Below are positions 1-11,629 of a stretch of DNA of 64,000 nucleotides, one piece after another. This stretch comes from Ruegeria sediminis (lineage in GTDB: Bacteria; Pseudomonadota; Alphaproteobacteria; Rhodobacterales; Rhodobacteraceae): the NCBI RefSeq assembly GCF_005938215.1, contig NZ_VCPD01000001.1, forward strand, positions 310,001-374,000. The letters run 5' to 3'. The notes under the pieces were generated by a model, which was not told the origin of the DNA, did no database searches, and saw only the letters and a program-made list of their open reading frames with translations. Numbering within the stretch: position 1 is the first letter of the stretch; each line of letters starts with the position of its first letter. A program made the position numbers and the translations under genes.

Positions 1-332
1 TCGGGCCTGTTGCGCAGCAGAAAGAACGCCGCCTCGGGCCTTGTCGCCTGGACGACTGCGACGCAGAAGACGGTCATGACCAAGGCGAAGGCGACAAGCT
101 CGGCCCAGGACCAGTTGCGCCAGTCGTAGCGCAGTTCGGCCCATGAGAATCCGGGCGTGACATGCAGCAATGCGATGCCCAGCGCCGTGAAGGCGAACAG
201 CGCCGGGAACATCCAGTCGGGCGGGGCCAGCAGCGCGATCAGCAGGGGCGCGGCAAGGTAGAACAGCCCGAATTCTACGCACAGCCGCACCTGCGCCGGT
301 GTTACGCTTGATGCTGTCCTTTTTCTGCTCAC
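1..332 (-). CDS. partial membrane protein, probable CPBP-family intramembrane protease (N-terminal part)
   Basis: The gene starts with GTG at 332 and runs off the left edge of the window, so only about 110 residues are seen. The start overlaps the pabC stop by 4 bases (GTGA), which suggests translational coupling. After a short basic start come hydrophobic stretches around residues 20-55 and 75-95, separated by a Trp-rich stretch containing LRYDWRNWSWAEL. This layout matches the N-terminal part of CPBP (CAAX-type) membrane proteases common in Rhodobacteraceae. The diagnostic glutamate motif would lie outside the window, so the family call is inference. Confidence 0.5.
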   Translation of the reverse strand, partial: MSRKRTASSVTPAQVRLCVEFGLFYLAAPLLIALLAPPDWMFPALFAFTALGIALLHVTPGFSWAELRYDWRNWSWAELVAFALVMTVFCVAVVQATRPEAAFFLLRNRP

Positions 333-976
333 ACCAAAACCAGTTCCACCCGGATCATGCCGCGCAAAGAATTGCCCACGTGGATTTTTTTGGCGTTTTG
401 CAGATCGGTCAAGGTCAACGGCGCCTCTGCGACCTCTCCGGTTTCCAGAAGCAGTTCGCGCAGGATGCCCGGCAGAAGGCCGGATGACAGGGGCGGCGTG
501 ACGTGCCGGCCGTCCCGTGTTTCGACGAACAGGTTGGTGATCGTGCCTTCGCAAAGCTCGCCGCGATCGTTCAGAAACAGGACCTCGTCGATGCCCGCGG
601 GCAGGTTGGCGCGCGCCGCGTCGTAGACGGCGCGTTTCGTGGTCTTGTGGCGCAGCCAAGGGTCGCCCGAGGCAAGCCGGGTCTCGGACACGCCGACGCG
701 CCAGACCGGAGGCGCATCGGTCAAAGGGGCGGTCGCCAGGTCGAACTTGCCCGCGACATCCAGCGTCAGGCGGCAGCGCAGGGCCGTCCTGCCCACGGCC
801 TTCTCCAGCGTGTCCCGCGCGCAGACCGGATCGAAGGGCATTCCCAGCGCGGCCGCCGACCGGGCCATGCGCGCCAGGTGCCGGTCGCGGCGGGCAAATC
901 CCTGTCCGGGCCGAAAGCCCAGGGTTTCGATCAGGCGGAAACCAGGCTCAGCTGGCGGGCAAAGCGGGCTTTCCAT
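329..976 (-). CDS. pabC: aminotransferase class IV, probable 4-amino-4-deoxychorismate lyase
   Basis: The 215-residue protein is of the PLP-dependent class IV aminotransferase fold. In folate synthesis PabC splits aminodeoxychorismate into p-aminobenzoate and pyruvate. Visible family features are the KTTKR segment with the likely PLP lysine, the DEVLFLNDRGELCEGTITN segment, and the late GLLPGILR motif. It lies directly downstream of pabB, and its start at 976 is inside the last 46 bases of pabB, as expected for paired pab genes. It could alternatively act as a branched-chain or D-amino-acid aminotransferase, but the pabB partner makes the lyase role most likely. Confidence 0.82.
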   Translation of the reverse strand: MESPLCPPAEPGFRLIETLGFRPGQGFARRDRHLARMARSAAALGMPFDPVCARDTLEKAVGRTALRCRLTLDVAGKFDLATAPLTDAPPVWRVGVSETRLASGDPWLRHKTTKRAVYDAARANLPAGIDEVLFLNDRGELCEGTITNLFVETRDGRHVTPPLSSGLLPGILRELLLETGEVAEAPLTLTDLQNAKKIHVGNSLRGMIRVELVLV

Positions 977-2064
977 AGCGCCTCCTCGTATTCGGATGCG
1001 GCCGTGCTGTCCCAGACCACGCCACCGCCCACGTTGAGCGTGGCGCGCGCGCCCTCGACGGCCAGCGTGCGGATCGCCACGTTGAACTCCGATCGACCGT
1101 CGGGGGCGGCCCAGCCGATGGTGCCGCAATAAATGTCGCGCGGCCAGGGCTCCAGTTCCGACAGGATCTCCATCGCGCGGATCTTGGGCGCGCCGGTGAT
1201 CGAGCCGCAGGGGAACAGCGCGGTCAGGATCTCGGCCAGCCCCGCATCGGCGCGCAGTTGCGCCCTCACCAGCGAGACCATCTGGTGCACGGTGGCGTAG
1301 GTTTCGACCTTGAACAGTTCCGGCACCTTGACCGAGCCCGGCAGCGCCACGCGCGAGATGTCGTTGCGCAGAAGATCGACGATCATCAGATTCTCGGCGC
1401 GGTTCTTTTCGTCCGAGGCGAGAAACGCGCGGCGGCGGGCGTCTTCGGCTGGATCGGCGCTGCGAGGCTGGGTTCCCTTCATCGGGCGGGTTTCGATCAC
1501 GCCATCCGCATCGGTGCGGAAGAACAGTTCCGGCGAGCGGCTGAGCAGATCCGGCAGCCCCTCCTGCTGGACCAGCGCGCCGTGGCCGACGGGCTGGCGT
1601 TCGGCCAGCGCAGCATAAAGCGCGGCGCTGTCGCCCTCGACGCCCAGGTCGATCGGAAAGGTCAGGTTGGCCTGATAGATGTCCCCGGCGCCGATGGCCG
1701 CATGAACGGCGGCGAAAGCGCGGGAATATCGCGCCTCGTCCCAGCGCGGCGCGAAATGCGTGACGCCGCCGCCGACGCCGGGGAGGGATCGGGTGCGCGG
1801 CGCATCGTAGACGCCGAAGCACAACAGGGGCAGACGCCGGTCCGATGGCATCCGCGCGGCGAGGCGGGGTTCCAACGCATAGCCCAGTTCGTAGCTGGCA
1901 TAACCCGCCAGCCACGCGCCCTGCGCCCGCGCCGCGTCCAGCGCCGCCAGCGCGCCGGGCACTGCGGCCGGGTCATCGGCCCGGATCATCCGCATCGGCC
2001 GGTCGAAACACGTGCCCGGCCCGGCCGGACCCTGATCGAAACGAATACGCAATAGCATCCCCAT
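931..2064 (-). CDS. pabB: aminodeoxychorismate synthase component I
   Basis: PabB uses ammonia from a glutamine amidotransferase partner to convert chorismate to 4-amino-4-deoxychorismate, the first step to p-aminobenzoate for folate. The chorismate-binding domain is clear: GDIYQANLT, the SRSPELFF segment, ETRPMKGT, DLLRNDISR, PCGSITGAPKIRAMEI and the terminal GGGVVWDS. At 377 residues it is the compact form without a fused lyase; the lyase is the next gene. Two starts are possible, ATG at 2064 and ATG at 2058; neither has an ideal ribosome site. It is divergent from carB across about 170 bases that must hold both promoters. Confidence 0.9.
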   Translation of the reverse strand: MGMLLRIRFDQGPAGPGTCFDRPMRMIRADDPAAVPGALAALDAARAQGAWLAGYASYELGYALEPRLAARMPSDRRLPLLCFGVYDAPRTRSLPGVGGGVTHFAPRWDEARYSRAFAAVHAAIGAGDIYQANLTFPIDLGVEGDSAALYAALAERQPVGHGALVQQEGLPDLLSRSPELFFRTDADGVIETRPMKGTQPRSADPAEDARRRAFLASDEKNRAENLMIVDLLRNDISRVALPGSVKVPELFKVETYATVHQMVSLVRAQLRADAGLAEILTALFPCGSITGAPKIRAMEILSELEPWPRDIYCGTIGWAAPDGRSEFNVAIRTLAVEGARATLNVGGGVVWDSTAASEYEEALWKARFARQLSLVSA

Positions 2065-2235
2065 TTGCCGTGAGGCGCGATATAGAGAAATCGGGACCGA
2101 GCGAAAGGGGAGAAAGCGGCAAATGCGCCGCTGTTTCCGATCCCTCTTGAACCTTTTCGCGCGGTCCCTATAACGCACGACAATTTGGGCGCCCGAGCGG
2201 CGCCCCTGACTCGCGCAAATCGAAGGGACCTGGCC

Positions 2236-5580
<3,345 letters not shown>

Positions 5581-5585
5581 CGGGC

Positions 5586-5612
5586 GGCGGCGTAGCGCAA
5601 GAAAGCGCCGCC
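5586..5612 (+). terminator. possible carB terminator hairpin
   Basis: GGCGGCG at 5586-5592 pairs with CGCCGCC at 5606-5612, 6 bases after the carB stop. There is no run of T after the stem, so this may be a weak terminator or an RNA end-protecting hairpin. Confidence 0.35.
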
Positions 5613-5695
5613 TTCGTCCCGTGCGCGCGCGATCCGTTGACGCGGCTCCGACGGATCGTCATCGTGCTGCCAACGAGCAGAAAACGAGAAACCCG

Positions 5696-5770
5696 ATGCG
5701 TTTGTTCCTGATCCTTTCCACTTCGCTTTGCCTTGCCGCCTGTGACGTCCCGTTCGTGCCGCTGATCTGA
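5696..5770 (+). CDS. 24-residue lipoprotein
   Basis: The ATG at 5696 opens a 24-residue reading frame that is almost entirely a lipoprotein signal: a hydrophobic core followed by the lipobox LCLAAC, leaving only the mature peptide CDVPFVPLI. The mature part is therefore a diacylated nine-residue peptide in the cell envelope. Similar very small lipoproteins occur in Rhodobacteraceae and usually go unannotated because of their size; I recall the ending but cannot check it. The gene lies between carB and the ketoacyl synthase gene with about 115 bases upstream, so it may be expressed independently. The function is unknown. Confidence 0.6.
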   Translation: MRLFLILSTSLCLAACDVPFVPLI

Positions 5771-5941
5771 TCGCCGGACATTCCGCCCGCGATGCGGGCG
5801 CTCGCAAGACACCGGCCTGCGGCACCCGGGTCGCAGAGCGAAATTTTGCTGGCAAGGCCGCATTCCCTTAGGTCACCTGCCCTTGATCCGGCGGCATGGC
5901 GCCTGCATCTTGTGCAAATCCGAAAATCGCCAGGACGCGCC

Positions 5942-7072
5942 ATGTATACGCCAGCCATCACCGGAACCGGTGTCTTCACGCCCGAGAACGTGATCACCAA
6001 CGCCGAGCTCGTCGTCGCATTCAATGCCTATGCCGACAAACAGAACGCGTTGAACGCCGAAGCCATCGCCGCCGGACGGATGGAACCGATGCAGCATTCG
6101 TCGGAAGAGTTCATCGTCAAGGCGTCGGGGATCGAGAACCGCTACGTGATGGACAAGGCCGGCGTTCTGAACCCCGACATCATGCACCCCACCCTGCGCC
6201 AGCGCAGCGATGACGAGCCGGGGATCATGACCGAGATGGCGGTTGACGCCTGCAAGAAGGCGCTGGAACAGGCCGGCCGCAGGCCCGAGGACGTGGATCT
6301 GGTGATCTGCGCGGCCTCGAACCACGAACGCGCCTATCCGGCGGTGGCGATCGAGATCCAGCAGGCGCTGGGGATCACGGGATTTGGTTTCGACATGAAC
6401 GTCGCCTGTTCCTCGGCCACATTCGGCATACAGGCGGCGGCGGACATGGTGCGCTCGGGCTCGGTGAGGGCGGCGCTGGTGGTGAATCCCGAGATCTGCT
6501 CGGGCCACCTGGAATGGCGCGACCGGGATTGTCACTTCATATTCGGCGACGTCGCCACCGCGACGCTGATCGAACGAATCGAGGACGCCAGAGGGCCGCA
6601 TTTCGAGATCCTTTCGACCCGCTGCGCCACCGAATTCTCGAACAACATCCGCAACAACAACGGCTTCCTGCGCCGCTCGCGCCCGGACGGCGTCGCCGAC
6701 CGCCGCGACATGCAGTTCATGCAGAACGGCCGCAAGGTTTTCAAGGAAGTGCTGCCGATGGTCAGCCAGCACATCGCGGACCACATGGCCTCGGAAGGGA
6801 TCGGGAACTCGGACCTGAAACGCCTGTGGCTGCATCAGGCCAACAAGACGATGAACGATTTCATCGGCAAGAAGGTTCTGGGGCGCGAGCCTGGGCCGGG
6901 CGAACAGCCCAACATTCTGCAGGACTATGCCAACACCTCGTCCGCCGGGTCGATCATCGCCTTTTCCAAGCATTCCGACGACCTGCAGGACGGCGATGTC
7001 GGCCTGATCTGTTCCTTCGGAGCGGGGTATTCCGTGGGGTCCGTGATCGTCCGGCGCAGGATGCCTAGCTGA
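5942..7072 (+). CDS. beta-ketoacyl-ACP synthase III-type enzyme
   Basis: The 376-residue thiolase-fold protein is of the KAS III (FabH-like) class, which condenses an acyl-CoA or acyl-ACP with malonyl-ACP. The catalytic triad is visible: Cys156 in NVACSSATF, His298 in LHQANKTMND and Asn331 in ANTSSAGS. It is about 50 residues longer than housekeeping FabH and does not sit with plsX or other fatty-acid genes, so it may be a second KAS III with a specialised acyl substrate. The start at 5942 follows AGGA by 7 bases. Its last bases overlap the convergent 7065-7526 gene by 8 bp. Confidence 0.85.
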   Translation: MYTPAITGTGVFTPENVITNAELVVAFNAYADKQNALNAEAIAAGRMEPMQHSSEEFIVKASGIENRYVMDKAGVLNPDIMHPTLRQRSDDEPGIMTEMAVDACKKALEQAGRRPEDVDLVICAASNHERAYPAVAIEIQQALGITGFGFDMNVACSSATFGIQAAADMVRSGSVRAALVVNPEICSGHLEWRDRDCHFIFGDVATATLIERIEDARGPHFEILSTRCATEFSNNIRNNNGFLRRSRPDGVADRRDMQFMQNGRKVFKEVLPMVSQHIADHMASEGIGNSDLKRLWLHQANKTMNDFIGKKVLGREPGPGEQPNILQDYANTSSAGSIIAFSKHSDDLQDGDVGLICSFGAGYSVGSVIVRRRMPS

Positions 7073-7526
7073 CGCTTTCCTCTTCCAGGTGCAGCTTCAT
7101 GTCGATGAGCACCTGTTGCAGCAGAACCGTTTCCTTCAGCAGGCGTTTCGCCTCGTTGACGGTGATGATCTGATCTTCCATCGCCGCCTGATACTCGGTC
7201 ATCAGCATGGCGAACCGCTGGCTCAGCGCGATCACGTCCGAGTTCACGCCGCCGTTCCGTGACGGGGTCGAGTTGCGGGTATCATGCGACAGGGTGATGT
7301 TCTTGAGATCGGCAAGCGCCGAAGTCACGTGCGGGAACTTCGCTACGCTTTCCAGCTTGGCCACCGCATCGACCGGCATGAACCTGTCGGAATGCTCGGC
7401 ATTGTCCGAATAATAGCGGCCCAGCGTCGCCTTGGACTTGCCCGTGATCGCGCATGCGGCCTCGATCCCGACGTCCTTGACCAGCGCCTCGGTGTGTTTC
7501 TTCAGATATGCCCCGATATCCGCCAT
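7065..7526 (-). CDS. unknown 153-residue protein, possible DNA-binding regulator
   Basis: I do not recognise a named family. The first 60 residues contain a helix-turn-helix-like segment (IEAACAITGKSKATLGRYYSD), so it may bind DNA. The second half, from residue 95, is helical with leucine-rich heptads (EAKRLLKETVLLQQVLIDMKL), suggesting a coiled-coil dimer. The gene is convergent with and overlaps the ketoacyl synthase gene and is divergent from tdk. Two inverted repeats in the upstream region (7574-7596 and 7633-7654) could be its own operators, but that is inference. Confidence 0.6.
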   Translation of the reverse strand: MADIGAYLKKHTEALVKDVGIEAACAITGKSKATLGRYYSDNAEHSDRFMPVDAVAKLESVAKFPHVTSALADLKNITLSHDTRNSTPSRNGGVNSDVIALSQRFAMLMTEYQAAMEDQIITVNEAKRLLKETVLLQQVLIDMKLHLEEESVS

Positions 7527-7880
7527 GTCCGCCCCCGTCTGAACCCATGTGTGCCTGCCCCGCTACCATTCTGGGGAAAAGGCGGGAGATTTTCCCATTC
7601 CTGACTAATAATTGAAATGTCATTCTTTGACTATCCCTCAGATATGCGAGGGATTTTGTGAGTGAGTGGCGGCATTTCCTGCCGGTAATGAGTGTGAGCG
7701 GGGCAAAAATTGAGCCCTGCAATGTTAGGGCCGCCTGGCGGCCAAAGGCGTCGTTGTTGTGGAGCGGGGCAGCCATCCCCATAGAGCTAGCGCTCGTTCC
7801 CCGCACCGCAGCGGCGGCGTCGATCGTCTTCGTGACAACCACGCCTTGCCCGGCGGTTCCAAGCGATTTAGACCCGGTTC
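7527..7880 (+). promoter_or_regulatory. divergent intergenic region with two inverted repeats
   Basis: This 354-base stretch separates the 7065-7526 gene from tdk. It is more AT-rich than its surroundings at 7600-7660. It holds GGGAAAA (7574-7580) paired with TTTTCCC (7590-7596), and ATCCCTC (7633-7639) paired with GAGGGAT (7648-7654), the latter followed by TTTTG. These could be operators for the divergent regulator-like gene. I see no convincing small gene here. Confidence 0.4.
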
Positions 7881-8459
7881 ATGGCAAAGCTCTACTTCAA
7901 CTACTCCACCATGAATGCCGGCAAATCGACGGTTCTGCTGCAGGCGTCGCACAACTACCGCGAACGCGGCATGGACACCTATCTCATGACGGCGGCGGTC
8001 GATGGCCGCGCCGGCACCGGGCGCATCGCATCGCGCATCGGGATCGAGGCCGAGGCGGACGTTTTTGGGCCGAATGACGATGTGTTCGCCATGATCCAGA
8101 CGCGCCTGTCCAAGGGACCGGTGGCCTGCGTCTTCGTGGACGAGGCGCAGTTCCTTTCGGAACGGCAGGTCTGGCAGCTGGCGCGGGCGGTGGACGATCT
8201 GAACGTTCCGGTGCTGGCCTACGGGCTGCGGGTGGATTTTCAGGGCAAGCTGTTTCCGGGCTCGGCCACTTTGCTGGCGCTGGCCGACGAGATGCGCGAG
8301 GTGCGCACCATCTGCAGATGCGGCCGCAAGGCGACCATGGTGATCCGCCAGGACGCGGACGGAAAGGCCATCACCGAAGGCGCGCAGGTGCAGATCGGTG
8401 GCAACGAGACCTACGTCTCGCTCTGCCGGCGCCATTGGCGCGAGGCGGTGGGCGCCTGA
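7881..8459 (+). CDS. tdk: thymidine kinase (type II)
   Basis: The 192-residue enzyme phosphorylates thymidine to dTMP in the salvage pathway. The family signatures are a P-loop-like NAGKST near the start, the FVDEAQFL Walker B segment, the AYGLRVDFQGKLF lasso region, and the zinc-ribbon cysteines CRCGRKA with a later C in VSLCRRH. Length is typical of bacterial type II kinases. The ribosome site before the ATG is weak. The gene is followed 2 bases later by the convergent dehydrogenase gene. Confidence 0.95.
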   Translation: MAKLYFNYSTMNAGKSTVLLQASHNYRERGMDTYLMTAAVDGRAGTGRIASRIGIEAEADVFGPNDDVFAMIQTRLSKGPVACVFVDEAQFLSERQVWQLARAVDDLNVPVLAYGLRVDFQGKLFPGSATLLALADEMREVRTICRCGRKATMVIRQDADGKAITEGAQVQIGGNETYVSLCRRHWREAVGA

Positions 8460-8461
8460 GC

Positions 8462-9418
8462 CTAGGGCGTCACCGCGTTGGGCAGCGCGCGCCCTTCGGC
8501 AAAGGCCGCCACATTGTCGAGCGCCATCAGCCCCATGTTGGTGCGGACCTCTTCGGTCGCGGTGCCCAGATGCGGCAGCAGCGTGACGTTTTCCATTTCC
8601 AGCAACGCTTCGGGCACTTTCGGTTCGAACTCGTAGACGTCAAGCCCCGCCCCCGCGATGCGCCCCGACCGCAACGCGGCGATCAGCGCGGCTTCGTCGA
8701 CGACTTCGCCGCGCGCAATGTTGATCAGCATGGCGGTCGGTTTCATCGCGTCCAGTACCCCGGCGTCGATCAGATGCCGAGTCGCTGCTCCGCCGGGAAC
8801 CGCGACCACCAGGAAATCGACCCCTGATGCCAGCGCGGTCAGGTCGGCGGCGAAGTCCGCGGGGAAGTCCAGCTCCTTCCGGCCGCGCGCCACATAGGCG
8901 ACCTGCATCCCGAAGCCGAAATGGCAGCGCCGCGCAATGGCCTGCCCGATCCGCCCCAGACCGACGATGCCGACCCGCTTGCCTGTCACGTGTTGTCCCA
9001 GCATCTGGGTCGGGTGCCAGCCCTGCCATTGGCCCGAGCGCACCAGCCGCTCGCCCTCGCCCGCGCGCCTGGCTGTAGCCAGAAGCAGGGTCATCGCGAT
9101 ATCCGCAGTGGCGTCTGTGACGGCGCCGGGCGTGTTCGACACCTGCACCCCCGTAGCCTTGGCGGCCAGGACGTCGATGTGATTGTAGCCGACGCCGAAA
9201 TTGGCCAGCAGCTTGCAGCGCGGCCGGGGAACCGCAGCAAAGACCCCAGCCGAGAACATGTCGCCCAGCGTCGGGATCACGGCGTCGAACCCGGTCAGCG
9301 CGTGATGCATCTCGTCAAGGGTCAGCGGCGTGGTGCCGGTGCGGATCTCGACGTCGAAGTCGGCACGCGCCCGCGCTTCGACCGCGGGCGGCATCGGCCG
9401 GGTGATCCACAGCTTCAT
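8462..9418 (-). CDS. D-2-hydroxyacid dehydrogenase, probable glyoxylate/hydroxypyruvate reductase
   Basis: The 318-residue NAD(P)-dependent enzyme interconverts a 2-hydroxy acid and a 2-oxo acid. Visible are the Rossmann motif GIVGLGRIGQAIA, the catalytic Arg in NIARGEVVDE, the Glu in the YEFEP region and the His in LLPHLGTAT. The sequence resembles alphaproteobacterial enzymes active on glyoxylate and hydroxypyruvate, but substrate cannot be read from sequence alone. Its ATG overlaps the stop of the upstream csaA-like gene by one base (TGATG), so it is the last gene of a minus-strand operon with proC. Confidence 0.87.
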   Translation of the reverse strand: MKLWITRPMPPAVEARARADFDVEIRTGTTPLTLDEMHHALTGFDAVIPTLGDMFSAGVFAAVPRPRCKLLANFGVGYNHIDVLAAKATGVQVSNTPGAVTDATADIAMTLLLATARRAGEGERLVRSGQWQGWHPTQMLGQHVTGKRVGIVGLGRIGQAIARRCHFGFGMQVAYVARGRKELDFPADFAADLTALASGVDFLVVAVPGGAATRHLIDAGVLDAMKPTAMLINIARGEVVDEAALIAALRSGRIAGAGLDVYEFEPKVPEALLEMENVTLLPHLGTATEEVRTNMGLMALDNVAAFAEGRALPNAVTP

Positions 9419-9756
9419 CAGTGCATTCTCCCTCCGACGGGCACCTCGCCATCGGGGCCGATCAGGACGACCTCGCCGTTTTCATCCGGCAAGCCCAGAA
9501 CCAGAACCTCGGACATGAACCGCCCGATCTGGCGGGGCGGAAAGTTGACCACGGCGAGCACCTGCTTGCCGACCAGCGTTTCCGGATCGTAATGCGCGGT
9601 GATCTGGGCCGAGGTCTTGCGCTCGCCGATCTCGCCGCCGAAGTCGATCCACAGCTTGATCGCGGGCTTGCGCGCCTCGGGATAGGGCTCGGCGCGGATC
9701 ACTTCGCCGACGCGGATATCGACCTTGAGGAAGTCGTCGAACGAGATCTCAGCCAC
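9418..9756 (-). CDS. csaA: tRNA-binding domain protein, CsaA-like
   Basis: The 112-residue protein is a stand-alone OB-fold tRNA-binding domain like CsaA, a dimeric protein proposed to bind tRNA or act as an export-related chaperone. Visible markers are [20 protein letters not shown] near the start and [18 protein letters not shown] with the following nucleic-acid-binding strand. The start is GTG at 9756 with AAGGAGC upstream at good spacing. It overlaps the end of proC by 8 bases and is coupled to the dehydrogenase gene. Confidence 0.87.
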   Translation of the reverse strand: MAEISFDDFLKVDIRVGEVIRAEPYPEARKPAIKLWIDFGGEIGERKTSAQITAHYDPETLVGKQVLAVVNFPPRQIGRFMSEVLVLGLPDENGEVVLIGPDGEVPVGGRMH

Positions 9757-10564
9757 GGGACAGCTCCTTGGATCGGTCGGTGGCCGCGGCGACGGCGCGG
9801 TTCAGCAGGCCCGGAAAGCCGGTTTCGGGCTCCATCAGCACCTCCAGCGCCGCCTGGGTCGTGCCGTTTGGCGAGGTGACGTTGATCCGCAGCTGCGCCG
9901 GGTCCTCATCGGCGACCTCGGCCAGCGCCCCCGCCCCGGCCACGGTGGCCTTGGCCAGTTGCATCGCAAGCTCGGCCGGCAGCCCCTGCGCCTCGCCTGC
10001 AGCGGCCAGCGTTTCGATCAGGTGGAACACGTAGGCCGGACCAGAACCGCTGACACCTGTCACCGCATCCATCTGCGCCTCGTCCGCAAGCCGCACGGTC
10101 TGACCGACCGCCTCGAGCAGGCTTTCGGCCTGCGCCAGATCCGCTTCGGAAGCGTGGGAATTGCCGATCAGGGCAGTGATTCCGCGCCGGATCGCCGCCG
10201 GAGTGTTGGGCATGGCGCGAACGATCGGGGTGCCTGCGCCCAGCGCCTTTTCGAACGTGGCGATCGAGGTTCCCGCGGCCACCGACACGAACAGGCTGCG
10301 GCCGCCGCCCAGCGCCTTGATGGCCGGCAGGGCGTCGCCCATCATCTGCGGCTTCACGGCGACAAGTACGACGGCGGGCGCTTCGGGCAGCGGCGTGTTC
10401 AGGTTGACGCCCTGCGCCTTGAGCCAATCGGACGGGTGCGGGTCGATCACCCACACGGAAGCGGCGGGCAGGCCGTGGTCCAGCCAGCCCGCCAGCATGG
10501 CGGAACCCATCTTGCCGCAGCCCAGAAGCACCAGCCCCTGGTCCGCGATCCGTGACATGTCCAT
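9749..10564 (-). CDS. proC: pyrroline-5-carboxylate reductase
   Basis: The 271-residue enzyme carries out the last step of proline synthesis, reducing pyrroline-5-carboxylate with NAD(P)H. It shows the N-terminal dinucleotide fold ([17 protein letters not shown]), the RAMPNTPA motif and the ProC C-terminal signature around [15 protein letters not shown], followed by TVAGAGAL and the [10 protein letters not shown] segment. A strong GGGAGGGG ribosome site precedes the ATG at 10564. It lies 39 bases after the ybjN-like gene and is likely cotranscribed with it. Confidence 0.95.
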   Translation of the reverse strand: MDMSRIADQGLVLLGCGKMGSAMLAGWLDHGLPAASVWVIDPHPSDWLKAQGVNLNTPLPEAPAVVLVAVKPQMMGDALPAIKALGGGRSLFVSVAAGTSIATFEKALGAGTPIVRAMPNTPAAIRRGITALIGNSHASEADLAQAESLLEAVGQTVRLADEAQMDAVTGVSGSGPAYVFHLIETLAAAGEAQGLPAELAMQLAKATVAGAGALAEVADEDPAQLRINVTSPNGTTQAALEVLMEPETGFPGLLNRAVAAATDRSKELSRG

Positions 10565-10603
10565 GATTGCCCCTCCCCTCGTCTTCAGGCTCGGGGCAAA
10601 GGT

Positions 10604-11104
10604 TTACGCGCGGCCGTAGGCCTCTGCAATGGCGACTTGCATCGCTTCGTCCGGGGTGCGGTTGCCCCAGGTCACCAGCTGGATCGCCGGGTAGTAGCGC
10701 TCGGCACTCAGGACCGCGGCGGTGATCATCGTGTCGATCTGTTCCGGGCTGGCGGTCTGGCCGCCGGACAGCACCAGGCCGTAGCGGTAGATCATCAGTT
10801 TCTGGTTGCCCCAATAGGTGAAGGCGCCGGCCCAGCACTGATCGTTCATCGCGTTGAGCAGCTCGTAGAGTTCCGGCACGCGGTCCTCCGGCGGCTCCAT
10901 CTCGAACGAGCAGAGCATCCGCAGCGTCTCGTCATAGCCGGACCAGGCCAGGGTGATGGAGTAGGTGCGCCACTGCCCCTCGACCGCCATCGCGATCTGA
11001 TCGTCGCCGATCCGGTCGAAATCCCAGTCGTGGTGCTCGGCAATATGTTCGACGATGTCGATCGGATGAATGTCTTCTTCCAGATACTGCTCGGAAAGGG
11101 CCAT
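10604..11104 (-). CDS. YbjN-domain protein
   Basis: The 166-residue cytoplasmic protein has the YbjN fold, related to type III secretion chaperone-like folds. It is acidic, with an N-terminal DIVEHIAEHHDWDFDRIGDD stretch and a middle ELLNAMNDQCWAGAFTYW segment, as seen in alphaproteobacterial members that sit next to proC. Molecular function is not established. GAGGTG precedes the ATG by about 7 bases. Its upstream region originally ran straight to ubiK; the prophage now begins 255 bases upstream of its start, so its proximal promoter is probably still intact. Confidence 0.8.
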   Translation of the reverse strand: MALSEQYLEEDIHPIDIVEHIAEHHDWDFDRIGDDQIAMAVEGQWRTYSITLAWSGYDETLRMLCSFEMEPPEDRVPELYELLNAMNDQCWAGAFTYWGNQKLMIYRYGLVLSGGQTASPEQIDTMITAAVLSAERYYPAIQLVTWGNRTPDEAMQVAIAEAYGRA

Positions 11105-11354
11105 GATACCACCTCACTGATCGCTAGCTCGTCGGGGCGGCAGCGCCCCCAGCGCTAGATGCCTGCTCTACAAGCCGGGTTTTCTCCCGCAGCTTGTACT
11201 AAATATGGTGCGATGTGGCAGGTTTTCTGGCAACCCCCAATTTTGGGGATAACGGCAATAAGTTGTGGACAGCCGGCAACTGCGCCCAAAATATTGGCGT
11301 CAGACACAGCTTCTTCTTGCAATGGGATCGCATTCGGTCACAATGCACAACACC

Positions 11355-11359
11355 GCGCA
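11355..11359 (+). repeat. target-site duplication, left copy
   Basis: GCGCA immediately precedes the phage terminal TGTA. The same five bases follow the other phage end at 47345-47349. Five-base duplications are the hallmark of Mu-type transposition. Confidence 0.9.
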
Positions 11360-11629
11360 TGTAGCGTGACACCGGTATTTGCATAGTTTGACAGCAAAAT
11401 TTGCAGCCGACGATTTTGGTACCACGGGTCCGGCACCGCCGACTCAGCTGGCTTCCGAGGCTCTCCTGCCATCCTGGCCGCGTTCAGCTCCCCACCTACC
11501 ACTTCCAACCCGAATTCTCCCGGTCATCCCATCGACCGTTCAAAATCATCCGGAGGGCCGATCTTCTAAAGGGTCGTTCAACAGGCTTTAGGGTGACGCC
11601 CTTTGCCACATGTTGCCTGTCCACCTCCT
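11360..11629. repeat. phage right end with two transposase-binding-like sites
   Basis: From the terminal TGTA the sequence holds TGACACCGGTATTTGCA (11367-11383) and TGACAGCAAAATTTGCA (11389-11405), the same orientation, 22 bases apart and identical at 13 of 17 positions. These are the expected pattern of end-binding sites for a Mu-type transposase. The remaining 220 bases up to the tail-fibre stop hold no convincing gene; AAAGGG and CCCTTT arms near 11570-11605 may form a weak terminator for the late transcript. Confidence 0.85.

Noticed and set aside
5784..5800. CGCCCGC-GAT-GCGGGCG hairpin after the tiny lipoprotein gene
   Set aside because: Perfect 7-bp stem but only a 3-base loop and no T run; in such GC-rich DNA this is weak evidence for a terminator.
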